Shown piece by piece: positions 10,301 through 20,687 of a stretch of 64,000 nt of DNA. Origin of the DNA: Dicyema japonicum. Its lineage: Eukaryota > Dicyemida > Rhombozoa > Dicyemidae. Below the pieces are notes generated by a model. The model made no database searches and was not told the origin of the DNA. It saw only the letters and a list, made by a program, of their open reading frames with translations. Within the stretch, counting starts at the first letter, position 1. Each line of letters starts with the position of its first letter. The translations under genes and the position numbers were made by a program. The DNA lies in the NCBI GenBank assembly GCA_011109175.1, contig RDEW01000001.1:589862-653861 (forward strand), written 5' to 3'.

Positions 10301-13273
10301 TTTGGAACTGTTTGGTCGATATGTCACGGACGAAATCGGCAAGGATAAATCTAGACACGTGACTGAATACTAACACATGAATGGCTTAATTTCGTAAATT
10401 TCAATGATCGAGTGAAAGCAGTCTGGAAAATATTTGATAATCGTAGCGTTGATTAAAATCATTGAGTCGTCGTCATTTTTTAGAATAACTCCAATTTTAG
10501 AGAGGAACCTGTCAAAATATCCTTTAAACTTGATGAGCTCCGTTTCATTGTCCATAACACTGGGAGTAAGTGAAAGACCACCTCATGTAAATACTTCTGG
10601 AATTGCAAATGGCCTTCATCAAATATTGCCATGATTTGATGCTCCGAATGGTCAGTTGGTTATAACTCTACACAACATTACACAAGTGTACGCTGGTTAT
10701 GGTAATTTCAAGATACGAGGTCATCATCAATATCAATATGTTGAACACTAAGGGGGCACTGAAGGATTCCACGAAATATTGGGAGAGCACGTTTCTGAAT
10801 GAATAAAGATTTCGGTCGGCGGATATTAGGGAGAGAATATAAACAAGACACGTCACAGCATCCGATCGCCTCTTTTCTTCTTCCGGAGTCATTAGAATTT
10901 CGAATATAGAGTCCAGAACATCCTGCAGGAACTTTACAATCTAAACTATAGCATATTCACGACCTGTCCCCCTTCCACCTTGAGTACTCCCTTCAATACG
11001 GAAGATAGATCACTTTTATTCTTCTTCCAGTTTAACAAGTTCATTAAATTTTCATCTTGGGTTAACTTTGTAGAGCAAACAGTGACGTGGAGTTTTAGAA
11101 AATCTTTGTCTTTAGTTAACCCGGACTGCTGGGCAACAATTTTTTTGGAATTTAATTCATTAAACTTTAATTCCTCCTTTTTGGTGGCCGGCCATTCGAG
11201 ATACTGCATTTGCTTCTTCTCATACTGACGATCAGTTATTGCGGACAACCTTGTAAACAATGAGCTCATATGTTCCATCGTTGATTGTGGTTGAATTCTC
11301 GTTCATAAATCGAAGGAAGGAGAATCCGAATGGTTTGGACCTATCTACAGGTTACTAACCCACGGACTTTCATTCGAGGACCTGTGGTTGAAGACGATCA
11401 GAAGATGACAATTCTCGAATTCTTGTATTGAAAGAGAAATCCTAATACAAAACAAATTTATACTTTGAATAGTTCATTCCATCTCGGTTGTTCCTCGTGG
11501 TAATAAACCATGGTAGAATATGTCTCCACTGGGGGAACTCCAGAAGCAAGGAAGATGACATTCTTTCATCATAACTATCTGATACCTGTAAGGATCTCGA
11601 TTTGTTGTCAATAACAGTGGCGGACACTTCTATATTTCTGTCTGATATCTTCCCTCCTTTTTGAAACTCCCCGTTGATCAGTCTTATGTATATTTCATTC
11701 CTCACGTCAGCTAAAGGTCATTTTGTCAACAAACACGAAGGCATTTTCTCAGGGAATCCTACTTTTCTCAAAATGGGGATATTTTCAATTTCGAAAAACG
11801 AATTGGCTTGAATGATCTACTCAAGTAACAACAAACTGACCTCAATGTAGTCCCCAAAGTACGGTTGGAGGGAACACCAGACGCCTTTGTCATTTTGCTT
11901 TAATTCTTTGTAGACTGTTTTGATCCCCTTGGCTATTTGGACATCAATAAATTCCTTCTCCGACCCACTTTAGATCACAACAGGACATTACTAGTAAAAT
12001 GGAATGAACAAACTCTTGGAATCGACCAGATCTTTGTTTAAGAGATCCGAAAACCTCTTCACTTGCAAATAAAAATATTATCTAAACCTCCAACCCCCAG
12101 AGCTTTCCGAATTTTCCCAATATTTTTCTTTACCTCACTTCCCTTTCCAACGAATCCTTTACATTAGAGATTTACCAACCAGTTTTTACTATACAAACGA
12201 CAAGATAGATGTTTTCGTCACATGTTAGTCGGATATTCAAATCCTACAGATTAAGTGGAGATTATAACCACAAAAAGGAAGGAAAAAGACTCTAGGTTGT
12301 TGTGCATCTGAGGGTTCCATTCAAACAGAAAGCTTTCACTGAAGATAACACAATAAATCACCTAATTTGTTCGTTTTCACTCAGATTGTACAAATAGAAT
12401 GATAATTGGATTGTTTCCTGGATATCACACACAATACTCTGAAGCTGCATGAACAAGCCAAATTGTTGGTAGGTGTTATAGTCCCAGTCAGTTTTCTACA
12501 ATCACACCACAACAGACCGTAGTATTATCCCCGTATTTACTCTGGAGTTGTTCGTGCTAAATATGAATGGGAGACTACCAGTTTGAGTAATTTTATGCAG
12601 TCGATTTCATTGGAACGAATTATTTCCTGTTTTTCGTCTCGAATTATAAAATCCCCGTTGACCAGCCTAAACTACGGCCAATCTAAACATTTGTCCTTTG
12701 TTTATGCAGTCAACCGCATTTTTCTGTATTAATTTGATTTCGTCCTACGAATTTTTCACATTTCATACATTAGAGAGTTTGGTGGACTGTAATGTCATTA
12801 GATGTTGGTGTAGTTGGCTGAAATAGCCCATGAACTTTGTAAAAACCTGTAGATTGTCATTCTTATCGATTATTACTAATATACTTTGAACATTGTGACG
12901 ATTGAGCTATGCCAGTCTCTTATTACCATTTTTATCTCCGTAAAGACCAGGGGGTGAGTTTGTTCTATGAATGTGTATGGACTGACACTCAAATTGAATA
13001 TTACACTCTCTGAGGCTTATATTCTCTCTCCGTTAAGAAACTCTTGGGAACAATCGAGTTGATGACGTCAGATCTCAGTAAAAGCTTTCCGTAAAACCAA
13101 TCTACAGTCATTTCACTAAACTACCAGAGTTTTCAGAAACTGGCTCAAATAAATCCCCAATTAGAATGGATTGTCCCTGATTGGACGGAACATAGTTAGC
13201 TATGACTTTTAGTGTAAATTAATAGCATACCAACGTATATTTTGTGATTTTGCACTGATTTAAACTTATCCAT
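7367..13273 (-). CDS. DOCK-A family Rac guanine nucleotide exchange factor (DOCK1/2/5-like)
   Basis: DOCK-A proteins (CED-5, Myoblast city, DOCK180) load GTP on Rac through a DHR2 domain, usually with ELMO, to drive actin remodelling. Many small exons spell the whole family layout. The start is MDKFKSVQNH at 13273. An SH3 follows (IGDLFEPVSEN, then WFYGKL), split by the 23-nt intron 13102-13124 after a 25-nt intron 13206-13230. The DHR1/C2 domain is at about 11705-11300 (RNEIYIRLINGEF; YYHEEQPRWNELFK; intron 11442-11463, 22 nt). Family motifs VCSTKLTQDENL and LMTPEEEKRRSDA follow at about 11130-10860. The helical middle and DHR2 run through MWYSLGDKKIYFIP, VAFYGNKFP and GVVDAGVNGGYLNY to the stop at 7367. 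A full DOCK gene fits in 5.9 kb because its introns are so short. I did not splice every exon. Confidence 0.9.
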
Positions 13274-13429
13274 TAATTTGGAATTACCGGAATTAGAATA
13301 TTTATATGGATTATAGTCGTTAATTCTTTGAATAATTTATTTTTTGGTTATTACTTTACTCATTTAATAAAATGACTCAGATCCGTGTCATTATTATTAA
13401 AAACTAAAAATCACCGACAAATTAATTAA
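13274..13429. other. short AT-rich gap upstream of DOCK
   Basis: No coding signal. It presumably holds the DOCK promoter and 5' leader, but no element is recognisable. Confidence 0.4.
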
Positions 13430-14830
13430 CTACATAGCCGTCAGGTGATTCCGGCCGCCTCGAGTAGCCATCTCATTCTTGCTCCATGTTCTTCCCGGTT
13501 CCAACGCATTTCCGGATTGGNNNNNNNNNNNNNNNNNNNNNNNNNNNNNNNNNNNNNNNNNNNNNNNNNNNNNNNNNNNNNNNNNNNNNNNNNNNNNNNN
13601 NNNNNNNNNNNNNNNNNNNNNNNNNNNNNNNNNNNNNNNNNNNNNNNNNNNNNNNNNNNNNNNNNNNNNNNNNNNNNNNNNNNNNNNNNNNNNNNNNNNN
13701 NNNNNNNNNNNNNNNNNNNNNNNNNNNNNNNNNNNNNNNNNNNNNNNNNNNNNNNNNNNNNNNNNNNNNNNNNNNNNNNNNNNNNNNNNNNNNNNNNNNN
13801 NNNNNNNNNNNNNNNNNNNNNNNNNNNNNNNNNNNNNNNNNNNNNNNNNNNNNNNNNNNNNNNNNNNNNNNNNNNNNNNNNNNNNNNNNNNNNNNNNNNN
13901 NNNNNNNNNNNNNNNNNNNNNNNNNNNNNNNNNNNNNNNNNNNNNNNNNNNNNNNNNNNNNNNNNNNNNNNNNNNNNNNNNNNNNNNNNNNNNNNNNNNN
14001 NNNNNNNNNNNNNNNNNNNNNNNNNNNNNNNNNNNNNNNNNNNNNNNNNNNNNNNNNNNNNNNNNNNNNNNNNNNNNNNNNNNNNNNNNNNNNNNNNNNN
14101 NNNNNNNNNNNNNNNNNNNNNNNNNNNNNNNNNNNNNNNNNNNNNNNNNNNNNNNNNNNNNNNNNNNNNNNNNNNNNNNNNNNNNNNNNNNNNNNNNNNN
14201 NNNNNNNNNNNNNNNNNNNNNNNNNNNNNNNNNNNNNNNNNNNNNNNNNNNNNNNNNNNNNNNNNNNNNNNNNNNNNNNNNNNNNNNNNNNNNNNNNNNN
14301 NNNNNNGGTCGTATGTTTGATAGCTTCCAAATGGAAGGAATACAATTTTCGTTGATTGAAAAGTTAATTTTTGTGAGGTCCATGATAGCATAGGGGCCTA
14401 TGTTTTTCAGAACTATTGCAGGGATTCCGTCCGGACCACAGGAATAAGTAGACTTTTGACCCTTGACCATATTCTGTACGTTCTCCACAGAGAGGATAAT
14501 CGGGGAGGTGGCTCTTTTAGGTTTGAGGGCTAGGATGGATGGACCTTCAAATTTTTTGTGTGGGATGAAACTCGTGGAGGAGTAGTACTTCATAATTTTG
14601 TTTAGGAAGATCTTGTTTTCCACTTCATCACGTGTGGCCGGGTTGTCAGCGTTACTAAAGCTTCTAAGTGATTTCCACACTTTTGTAAGGGAGTTCTGCT
14701 TGTTTAGATTGGACATGAGGTTTTTCCAAACTTTCTCCTGTTTTTTCTTTGCATTGTTCCTGATCTCTCTTTCTAATGTCGAATTCTCAATCTTGTTTCC
14801 CAGGATTGTTTTTGGAGGCTTTTTAGGTAA
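13430..14830 (-). pseudogene. Jockey-like non-LTR retrotransposon RT, interrupted by an assembly gap
   Basis: The minus strand from about 14830 to 14307 encodes the EN-RT linker and the first RT block (NKIMKYYSS, CGPDGIPAIVLKN, and WKLSNIR at the gap edge). Bases 13521-14306 are N. After the gap, 13520-13430 encodes a C-terminal tail with WNREEHGARMRWLLEAAGIT and a stop; a related tail is at 41340-41404. The linker and first RT block match the plus-strand copy near 50.7-51.0 kb (LNKLMKYYAS, VPDSIPVILLK), so the two belong to one family. Continuity across the gap is assumed. Confidence 0.7.
13521..14306. other. assembly gap (786 N)
   Basis: A run of N with retrotransposon sequence of the same strand on both sides. 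Any ORF drawn across it is an artefact. Confidence 0.99.
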
Positions 14831-14879
14831 TTTCTTTTTTTATGAGTGGATCGGCTCTGGGGGAAGACGTGAAAGGATC

Positions 14880-15288
14880 GTCTACCATTTTTGTATTGTA
14901 AATATTTATTCAAAAACAGAAACAAATATATTAGTAACAACTCATGCTCCATTAACAAAGAGACTGTGGAGATTCCTGTGGCGATGACTATATTCAGGAA
15001 CTGTGAATACCCGAGGGTCTCTGAGTCCACCAATTGCATTCCCGATTTTGTTAACGATTCCCACTCTTGCGACAACAACTCATGCTCCATTAACAAAGAG
15101 ACTGTGGAGATTCCAGTGGCGATGACTATATTCAGGAACTGTGAATACCCGAGGGTCTCTGAGTCCACCAATTGCATTCCCGATTTTGTTAACGATTCCC
15201 ACTCTTGCGACAAAGTGAAGACTATCTCGAAGGGCCTAGTATTTCTGCTCGGCAAAGTCGACATTTGGTGGTTAATTGGTCGGAACAT
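14880..15288 (-). other. open frame of unknown status upstream of the Jockey-like RT
   Basis: An open frame from ATG at 15288 reads SRNTRPFEIVF, LSQEWESLTKSGMQLV and then a hydrophobic stretch. A 138-bp (46-codon) block is present twice in frame (14937-15211). Two readings are possible. It may be the degraded EN-RT linker of the retrotransposon just downstream (a SSPRADPLIKKEIT segment in another frame near 14880-14830 would fit). It may also be a small gene, since a possible 23-nt GT...AG intron lies in the 'SETLG' region. I cannot assign a function. Confidence 0.3.
14937..15211. repeat. 138-bp tandem duplication, in frame (46 codons)
   Basis: Units 14937-15074 and 15075-15211 are identical except for one base. 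The period is a multiple of three, so the surrounding open frame survives. Most other duplications here look like assembly overlaps, so this may be one too. Confidence 0.85.
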
Positions 15289-16440
15289 AGCTCTATGGAA
15301 TAACCACTGAATATCTTTTTTTGACTAGAAGAGATTAAAGCGCAGAGAATAATGTAATTCTCATTAGTTTAAAAATATTTTGTCTCCACCGTCTTTTGAG
15401 TTCATTGCCTATGCATACGAGATTACACCCACCTAAAAATAATAAAGACAAGAGTGACCTATATCAGCGACTCTCACCGCAACCTACTTTGTCTAAAGTT
15501 TATATTCCCTTGTTATACTAGAGTCACTTTATCTGACCAGCTTGTCTCAGGTGGTCCCCCATGCCATGATGGCACGAAAAATCACTTGCTCTCCTCTACT
15601 CCATTAGAGGGATTATTAACCTTCAAGGACTGAATGCTTTCTTCTCTTTCCTATAGTTCTGGATAGAGTAGTGTGATAGTGAAAAGTCCCTGCCACTTTA
15701 TCTGACCAGCTTGTCTCAGGTGGTCCCCCATGCCATGATGGCACGAAAAATCACTTGCTCTCCTCTACTCCATTAGAGGGATTATTAACCTTCAAGGACT
15801 GAATGCTTTCTTCTCTTTCCTATAGTTCTGGATAGAGTAGTGTGATAGTGAAAAGTCCCTGCTTTGTAATCGTGGGAAATGGATGCATATTAACTTATTT
15901 CTTGGTGTGTTTTGGTTATTGTTAACACTTGCACATAGTAATATTATGCGCGGTGGTATTGTAGTGAAAAGTGCTGTGATGTTCGTTATACCCGACAAGT
16001 GAAGGCCAAGACGCAATTATAAATGTCAGTCACTTCCACAATCCTCTATTCTGATTTCATGTCGAGATGGACAATAGTTAGAGGGACATTAGTTATTCAG
16101 TGTACTCCACACCACCTTGAATGAACAACGAGTCCATAATGCTCTTATTCTCTATATTATCATATTAGTCAATATTTTCCATGGTTCTCACCGAGGCTGT
16201 CTCTTGCAATCTTCACTTTCTGTTAACAGCTGGTGGAGAAATCTTGTTTCTTTAGGTCATCGCAAAATATTTAAATCTAACAGGATTTTAAGATTGGCTT
16301 GACGAGTGATGACGCCGTCATTAATGAACATTTTCGGATCCTCTATAAAGGACATGCAACCAACAAAATAAGTTAAGAGTATTCCTTAGGTCTCCAGCAC
16401 ACGCATACTCGATGCTCCGTAAAACAAATTTTTTGTATAG
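15289..16440. other. intergenic, no supported gene
   Basis: Only short spurious ORFs. It contains the 169-bp tandem duplication at 15525-15861. Near 16293-16318 is an inverted copy of a segment shared with the SINE-like element at 6.5 kb. Confidence 0.5.
15525..15861. repeat. 169-bp tandem duplication
   Basis: Two consecutive copies starting 'cactttatctgaccagcttg' at 15525 and 15694, apparently identical. Non-coding. Confidence 0.85.
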
Positions 16441-19024
16441 GAACTTCAACGATGGGAAAGTGTAAAAAAGCCTTAAGAATTCAAATTTTGCATAAAGTAT
16501 GGACAGCCAATGATCGTGGCTGTAATGCAATTTCGTTTATCGCCCACGAACAATACTATGATGTATATGCTCCGCACATGGACAGTTTCGAAAAATGTGG
16601 GCGAATTGGACGAGTTTTACCAAATCCTGTTGAAAACACATTTGCAAGTTCATAAATCTACACTAACGTTCATTTGTGGTGATTGCCAAAGCAGACATGA
16701 GAAGGGATAAAGAAGTCTGTATGGGAAAACATGGCAGAGGATATCGAAATCTCTCTGGACACTCACTCGTTGATTTTTGTAGTTCATCAAATCTGTATCT
16801 ATGCAATACCACGTTTGAGCACCGTGCAAAGCACAAAACTACCTGAGTTGGCACAAGAAGGTCCAAAGACGGCGACTACACGTGTACATATGACCAAATA
16901 GATTACACTATCTGCCCAATCTCTTTAAACAGATTGTTGACAGTCTCAAGGAGTTACGGAGGAACTACAACTGACATATATCATAAATTAACAGTAGCCA
17001 GATTATGTCTTAAACCATATTTCGGAATTGAGGCAGTAAAGAGGAAAAGTACGTCTCTAAATAGACGTTTGACTGTGGAAATGATGACTTTTGACACTTG
17101 GCCAAAAGATATCTAAACGGTATCCTAAAACTGTAGGCGACATAGACTGTTGGATACCAAGAAAAAGACGGGAGTAGACATATTATTAATGACCCCGTAA
17201 TAAGAGAATTGTCGGAACAGCAGAAGGAAATAAGTCGAAACTGGGAAGATCAGATTCTAATAAAAGTGCATTAAAGAGAAAGCGTAATCAAATATCACAT
17301 TTGATAAGAAAACGATCGAATGACCTCTGTCACAAATATTTGGAAGATAAGACTGAAATTGAAAACTGTCAGTATGGAAAACTAATGTTGTCTGCTGTTA
17401 AAAAACGAGGAACTGCGAAAAAGCCGCTGAAAATCTGTGACCACGCTGGTCATTATTTACAAAACCCAGAGGATAGAGCAAACCATATTTCCAAACACTT
17501 CGAGGCACAGTTTAATTCCGTTGGGGGTGAATATACCTAAATTTATTGGAAATCCAAGACCCCTTGCAAACAAAATTAAACTAAAGGAAGTAACAAATGC
17601 ATTCATACACCTAAAGACAATCGTTCAGCTGGCTATGATAGCATCCCGGGCGAGTTGCTAATACATGCTCCGGTTATTGTTGGAAACATAATCACGGATA
17701 TATTAAACGAGTCGATGGAACTTCACTGTTCACTTCCATTAGGACATGGGTCTTAATTCCGATACACAAACCTGGGGAAAAAGGGCTATTATTCTACTGT
17801 CAACTATCAGGAAGACATTATCGATCATAGTGCTTAACCGTATACGAGAGCCAGTGGAAAAATACCTTTCCCAAAGTCAAAGTGGGTTTAGAAGTGGAAG
17901 ATTTACCTCAGATATCGTGTCATCGATGGCTTACATCAAAATGTCAAAACTACAGGAAAGTCATCTACATCCTAGGAATTGATCTAACGAAGGCTTTTGA
18001 CAACATCAACAGAGAAAAACTCATGGGTATTCTACAGGAACTGCTGCCTGAGACTAATAAGTCTATTACTTTCTGAAACTGATCTATCCGTGAGAATAGG
18101 AACTAAGCATTCAGAGTTTCAGTACCAACATGGGAACCCCACAAGGTGATTCCTCATCCCCAATTCTATTCATCATATACCTTGAAGCTGCCCTCAGGGA
18201 GCTGAGAAAGGAAATGGATTATAAATACGAAGATATAATTGAATTGTTATACGCGGATGATGTAGACTTTGTGTGTACTGACCAGAAAAGCCTACTTACC
18301 AAATTTTTGTCCAAGCCGAAATTATTTAAAAAAATGGGATCTGGACACAAATATTACAAAAACGGTCTACACACGAATCGAACGAGCCAAATCAAAAAAT
18401 GACGAACTATGGAGGCATACAAAAAAAAGTCGGCTCACTATTAGGTGACGCCGAGGATATTTGTCGAAGGAAAATACTGGCAACCATATACTTCAAAATG
18501 TACAACATCTGGATTAGAAAAAGACTTGTATCACTAAACTTAGTGTCAGATTATACAACACGTTTATCAAACCAATACTGATATACAATTACGGAACATG
18601 GGGAACCTCAAAAAACGATTTAAAAAGGCTAGACACTTTCCACAGAAGCCAACTGCGCATACTGGCCGAGAAAAATCTAAAACGAGAAACTATATGCTCT
18701 ATATAAATCTACACCAATTAGTATGGACGTTATTCTATCGAGATGGCAACTATTTGGAAATATTATCAGACTTGACCCGACTACGCCGTGCAACAGAATA
18801 ATGGAAGAATATTTCTGATGGAAGTCATGGATTTCGAGGGATACCAAGAAATCACTTCCAATTAGCTTAAAAGATGACTACGAAACAATCGGTCGTAAAT
18901 TGGTAACAGCAGACGACCTGGATGATGTTCGAATAAAGGCCAGAAACAAGATGGCGTGGGCGAGGATGGCGAAAAGGATGGCTGTAAAGTATGGCTCAAG
19001 AGAAACCCTTTTAGGGTTACGCTA
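16440..19024 (+). pseudogene. RTE-like non-LTR retrotransposon (endonuclease + RT), frameshifted
   Basis: A nearly full-length but decayed plus-strand element. At 16452-16700 is the endonuclease in two overlapping frames (YYDVYAPHMDSFEK, then ELDEFYQILLKTH and FICGD). The RT follows at 17780-18340: LLSTIRKTLSIIVLNRI, SGFRSGRFTSDIV, DLTKAFDNINREKL, MGTPQGDSSSPILF and the catalytic LLYADDVDF. The C-terminal region runs from 18420 (LLGDAEDICRRKIL) to RNKMAWARMAKRM and a stop near 19024. Several frameshifts and stops make it inactive. Fragments of the same type lie at 41.9, 56.6 and 58.8 kb. Assignment to RTE/CRAFT-like elements rests on motif style only. Confidence 0.8.
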
Positions 19025-19414
19025 AGGAGTTTTTAACTAACTAAATTAAAATTTTCTTCAGGATCCTCGAGCCTACAAGGTGCATTTAATAAGTGAATGA
19101 TAATAGGGAGTCCAGGGTGACTACCAAGATGGAGGGGGTTTTCCTAGTGGAAATCTGGGAATCGCATAAATTGTTGGCATTATTTGTGCCTTTTTTGTTA
19201 GTTATTAACTCCAAACCTCACCTTGTAGGAGGCCGACTGTCCTATTTACTGCTGGATGCTTCCACAGATTTTTTTTAGAAGGTTAATAAAAAATAAATTT
19301 AAATAAATATAAAATCCATAACTCGGAATAACTATCAATAAATTAAATAATTAAAAAACTAAAACTTTAAAAAGAATAAATTTATTTAAATTCAATATAA
19401 ACGTAATCACAGTA
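19025..19414. other. AT-rich spacer upstream of SEC11
   Basis: No supported gene. The last 150 bases are very AT-rich and lead into the SEC11 start codon at 19415; no promoter element is identifiable. Confidence 0.5.
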
Positions 19415-20045
19415 ATGTTTGGCTTCGAAAGTGATGATTTTGGATCATTGACATATCGACAAGTAATTATTTTCATTCATCTTAGAAATTGGCTCAGTTT
19501 TTAGCAATGATGTATGTTGGAGTTACCGCCTTGGCTTTCTGGAAGTTCCTTATAATATTAACCTCCTGTTTCAGTCCAATCGTAGTTTGCACGAGGTATG
19601 TCGCATCTTATATTCTTAGCGGAAGTATGGAACCCGGGTTTTACAGAGGAGATCTTCTCTTTGTGTCCAAGCCTGATGTTCTGAAAATAAGAGCGGGAGA
19701 TATCATCGTAATGCAGTTGAAAGTTCGCGAAATCCCCGTGGTTCATCGTGCCCTGTTTGTGCACAGTTCGAAAAAGTTATTTAAAATTAAATATTCAAGT
19801 GGGAGTTACAATTATATACTGACTAAGGGGGACAACAACCTTGTGGATGATCGTGGGTTGTATCAAACTCATACATATGTAGAAAACAGGCATATATTGG
19901 GGATCATTCGAGGGTAGTAGTGATTGCTTACTATAGGACTATTCCTTATGTTGGGTATGTTACTATTCTGCTTAGTGATTATCCAGTACTAAAGGTTTTA
20001 TTTGTCGGATTTCTTTGTATTACAACTTTTATTAAGAGGGAGTAA
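19415..20045 (+). CDS. SEC11: signal peptidase complex catalytic subunit SEC11
   Basis: SEC11 is the serine protease subunit that removes signal peptides in the ER membrane. Four exons join through introns 19463-19485 (23 nt), 19596-19619 (24 nt) and 19914-19936 (23 nt) to give exactly 187 codons (186 aa), the usual family length. The N-terminus MFGFESDDFGSLTYRQKL precedes one membrane segment. The catalytic serine is in SGSMEPGF (created by the second splice), the catalytic histidine is in IPVVHRAL, and the conserved GDNN and VDDRGLY follow. The last exon supplies TIPYVGYVTILLSDYP and a C-terminal hydrophobic helix ending in KRE, as in animal SEC11. It converges on the TRIO-like gene. Confidence 0.95.
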
Positions 20046-20687
20046 TTGGGTTAATAAATTTGTCTTGTCTTACGGGGTTAATCCCTCGTTACTTATTAAA
20101 AATATAAATTATAGAAATAATTTCTTAATACTTAAAATAATAGTAATTTCCCTTTTGTGATAGACCTGAGACGGCAAATAGGCCAAGTTATTCCCAAGCT
20201 ATCTTATATATATTTCTTAATACTTAAAATAATAGTAATTTCCCTTTTGTGATAGACCTGAGACGGCAAATAGGCCAAGTTATTCCCAAGCTATCTTATA
20301 TATATTACACACTCCAGATAAGGTTAAAAAGTCTGAAAAAAAGTACGAAGGACACCTTAACCGATTTATCCTATGCACCATTGCTTCCAAGACAACTGAG
20401 AATATAAGCAAAAAGTCTTTTATCAAGAGACTAAAGTCGTAGGCCATAACGCCCGTGAAGCAAAGTTGATATCTGTTGTGAGAAACGACGCTGCATCGAG
20501 TATTTATTAACTCCAAGATCATAAAGAAAAAAGGTGTCAAAGGAAACTAATTAGGTGATCTAGCTTTTAGTAATTTCCAGAATCCACAGGAGATCATTGT
20601 TATTCTTAAATCCCTTCCTGAGTATGTATATACGGTGGGATCAATAAAACACATTTATTAACTTAATATAATCAAAATACAATATAA
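20046..20687. other. spacer between convergent SEC11 and TRIO-like genes
   Basis: Contains a roughly 90-bp tandem duplication (20122-20303). A hydrophobic minus-strand ORF (20540-20280) has no family resemblance and I regard it as chance. Confidence 0.5.
20122..20303. repeat. 90-bp tandem duplication
   Basis: The copy starting 'ttcttaatacttaaaataat' at 20122 restarts at 20212 and is apparently identical. Non-coding. Confidence 0.85.

Noticed and set aside
13430-14716. Long ORFs of 290-430 codons on both strands
   Set aside because: They run through the 786-base N gap; only the ends carry sequence, and those are retrotransposon.
20280-20540. Hydrophobic 86-aa ORF as the TRIO gene's continuation
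   Set aside because: It does not follow in frame from the PH domain, has no SH3 or GEF resemblance and overlaps a duplicated block.
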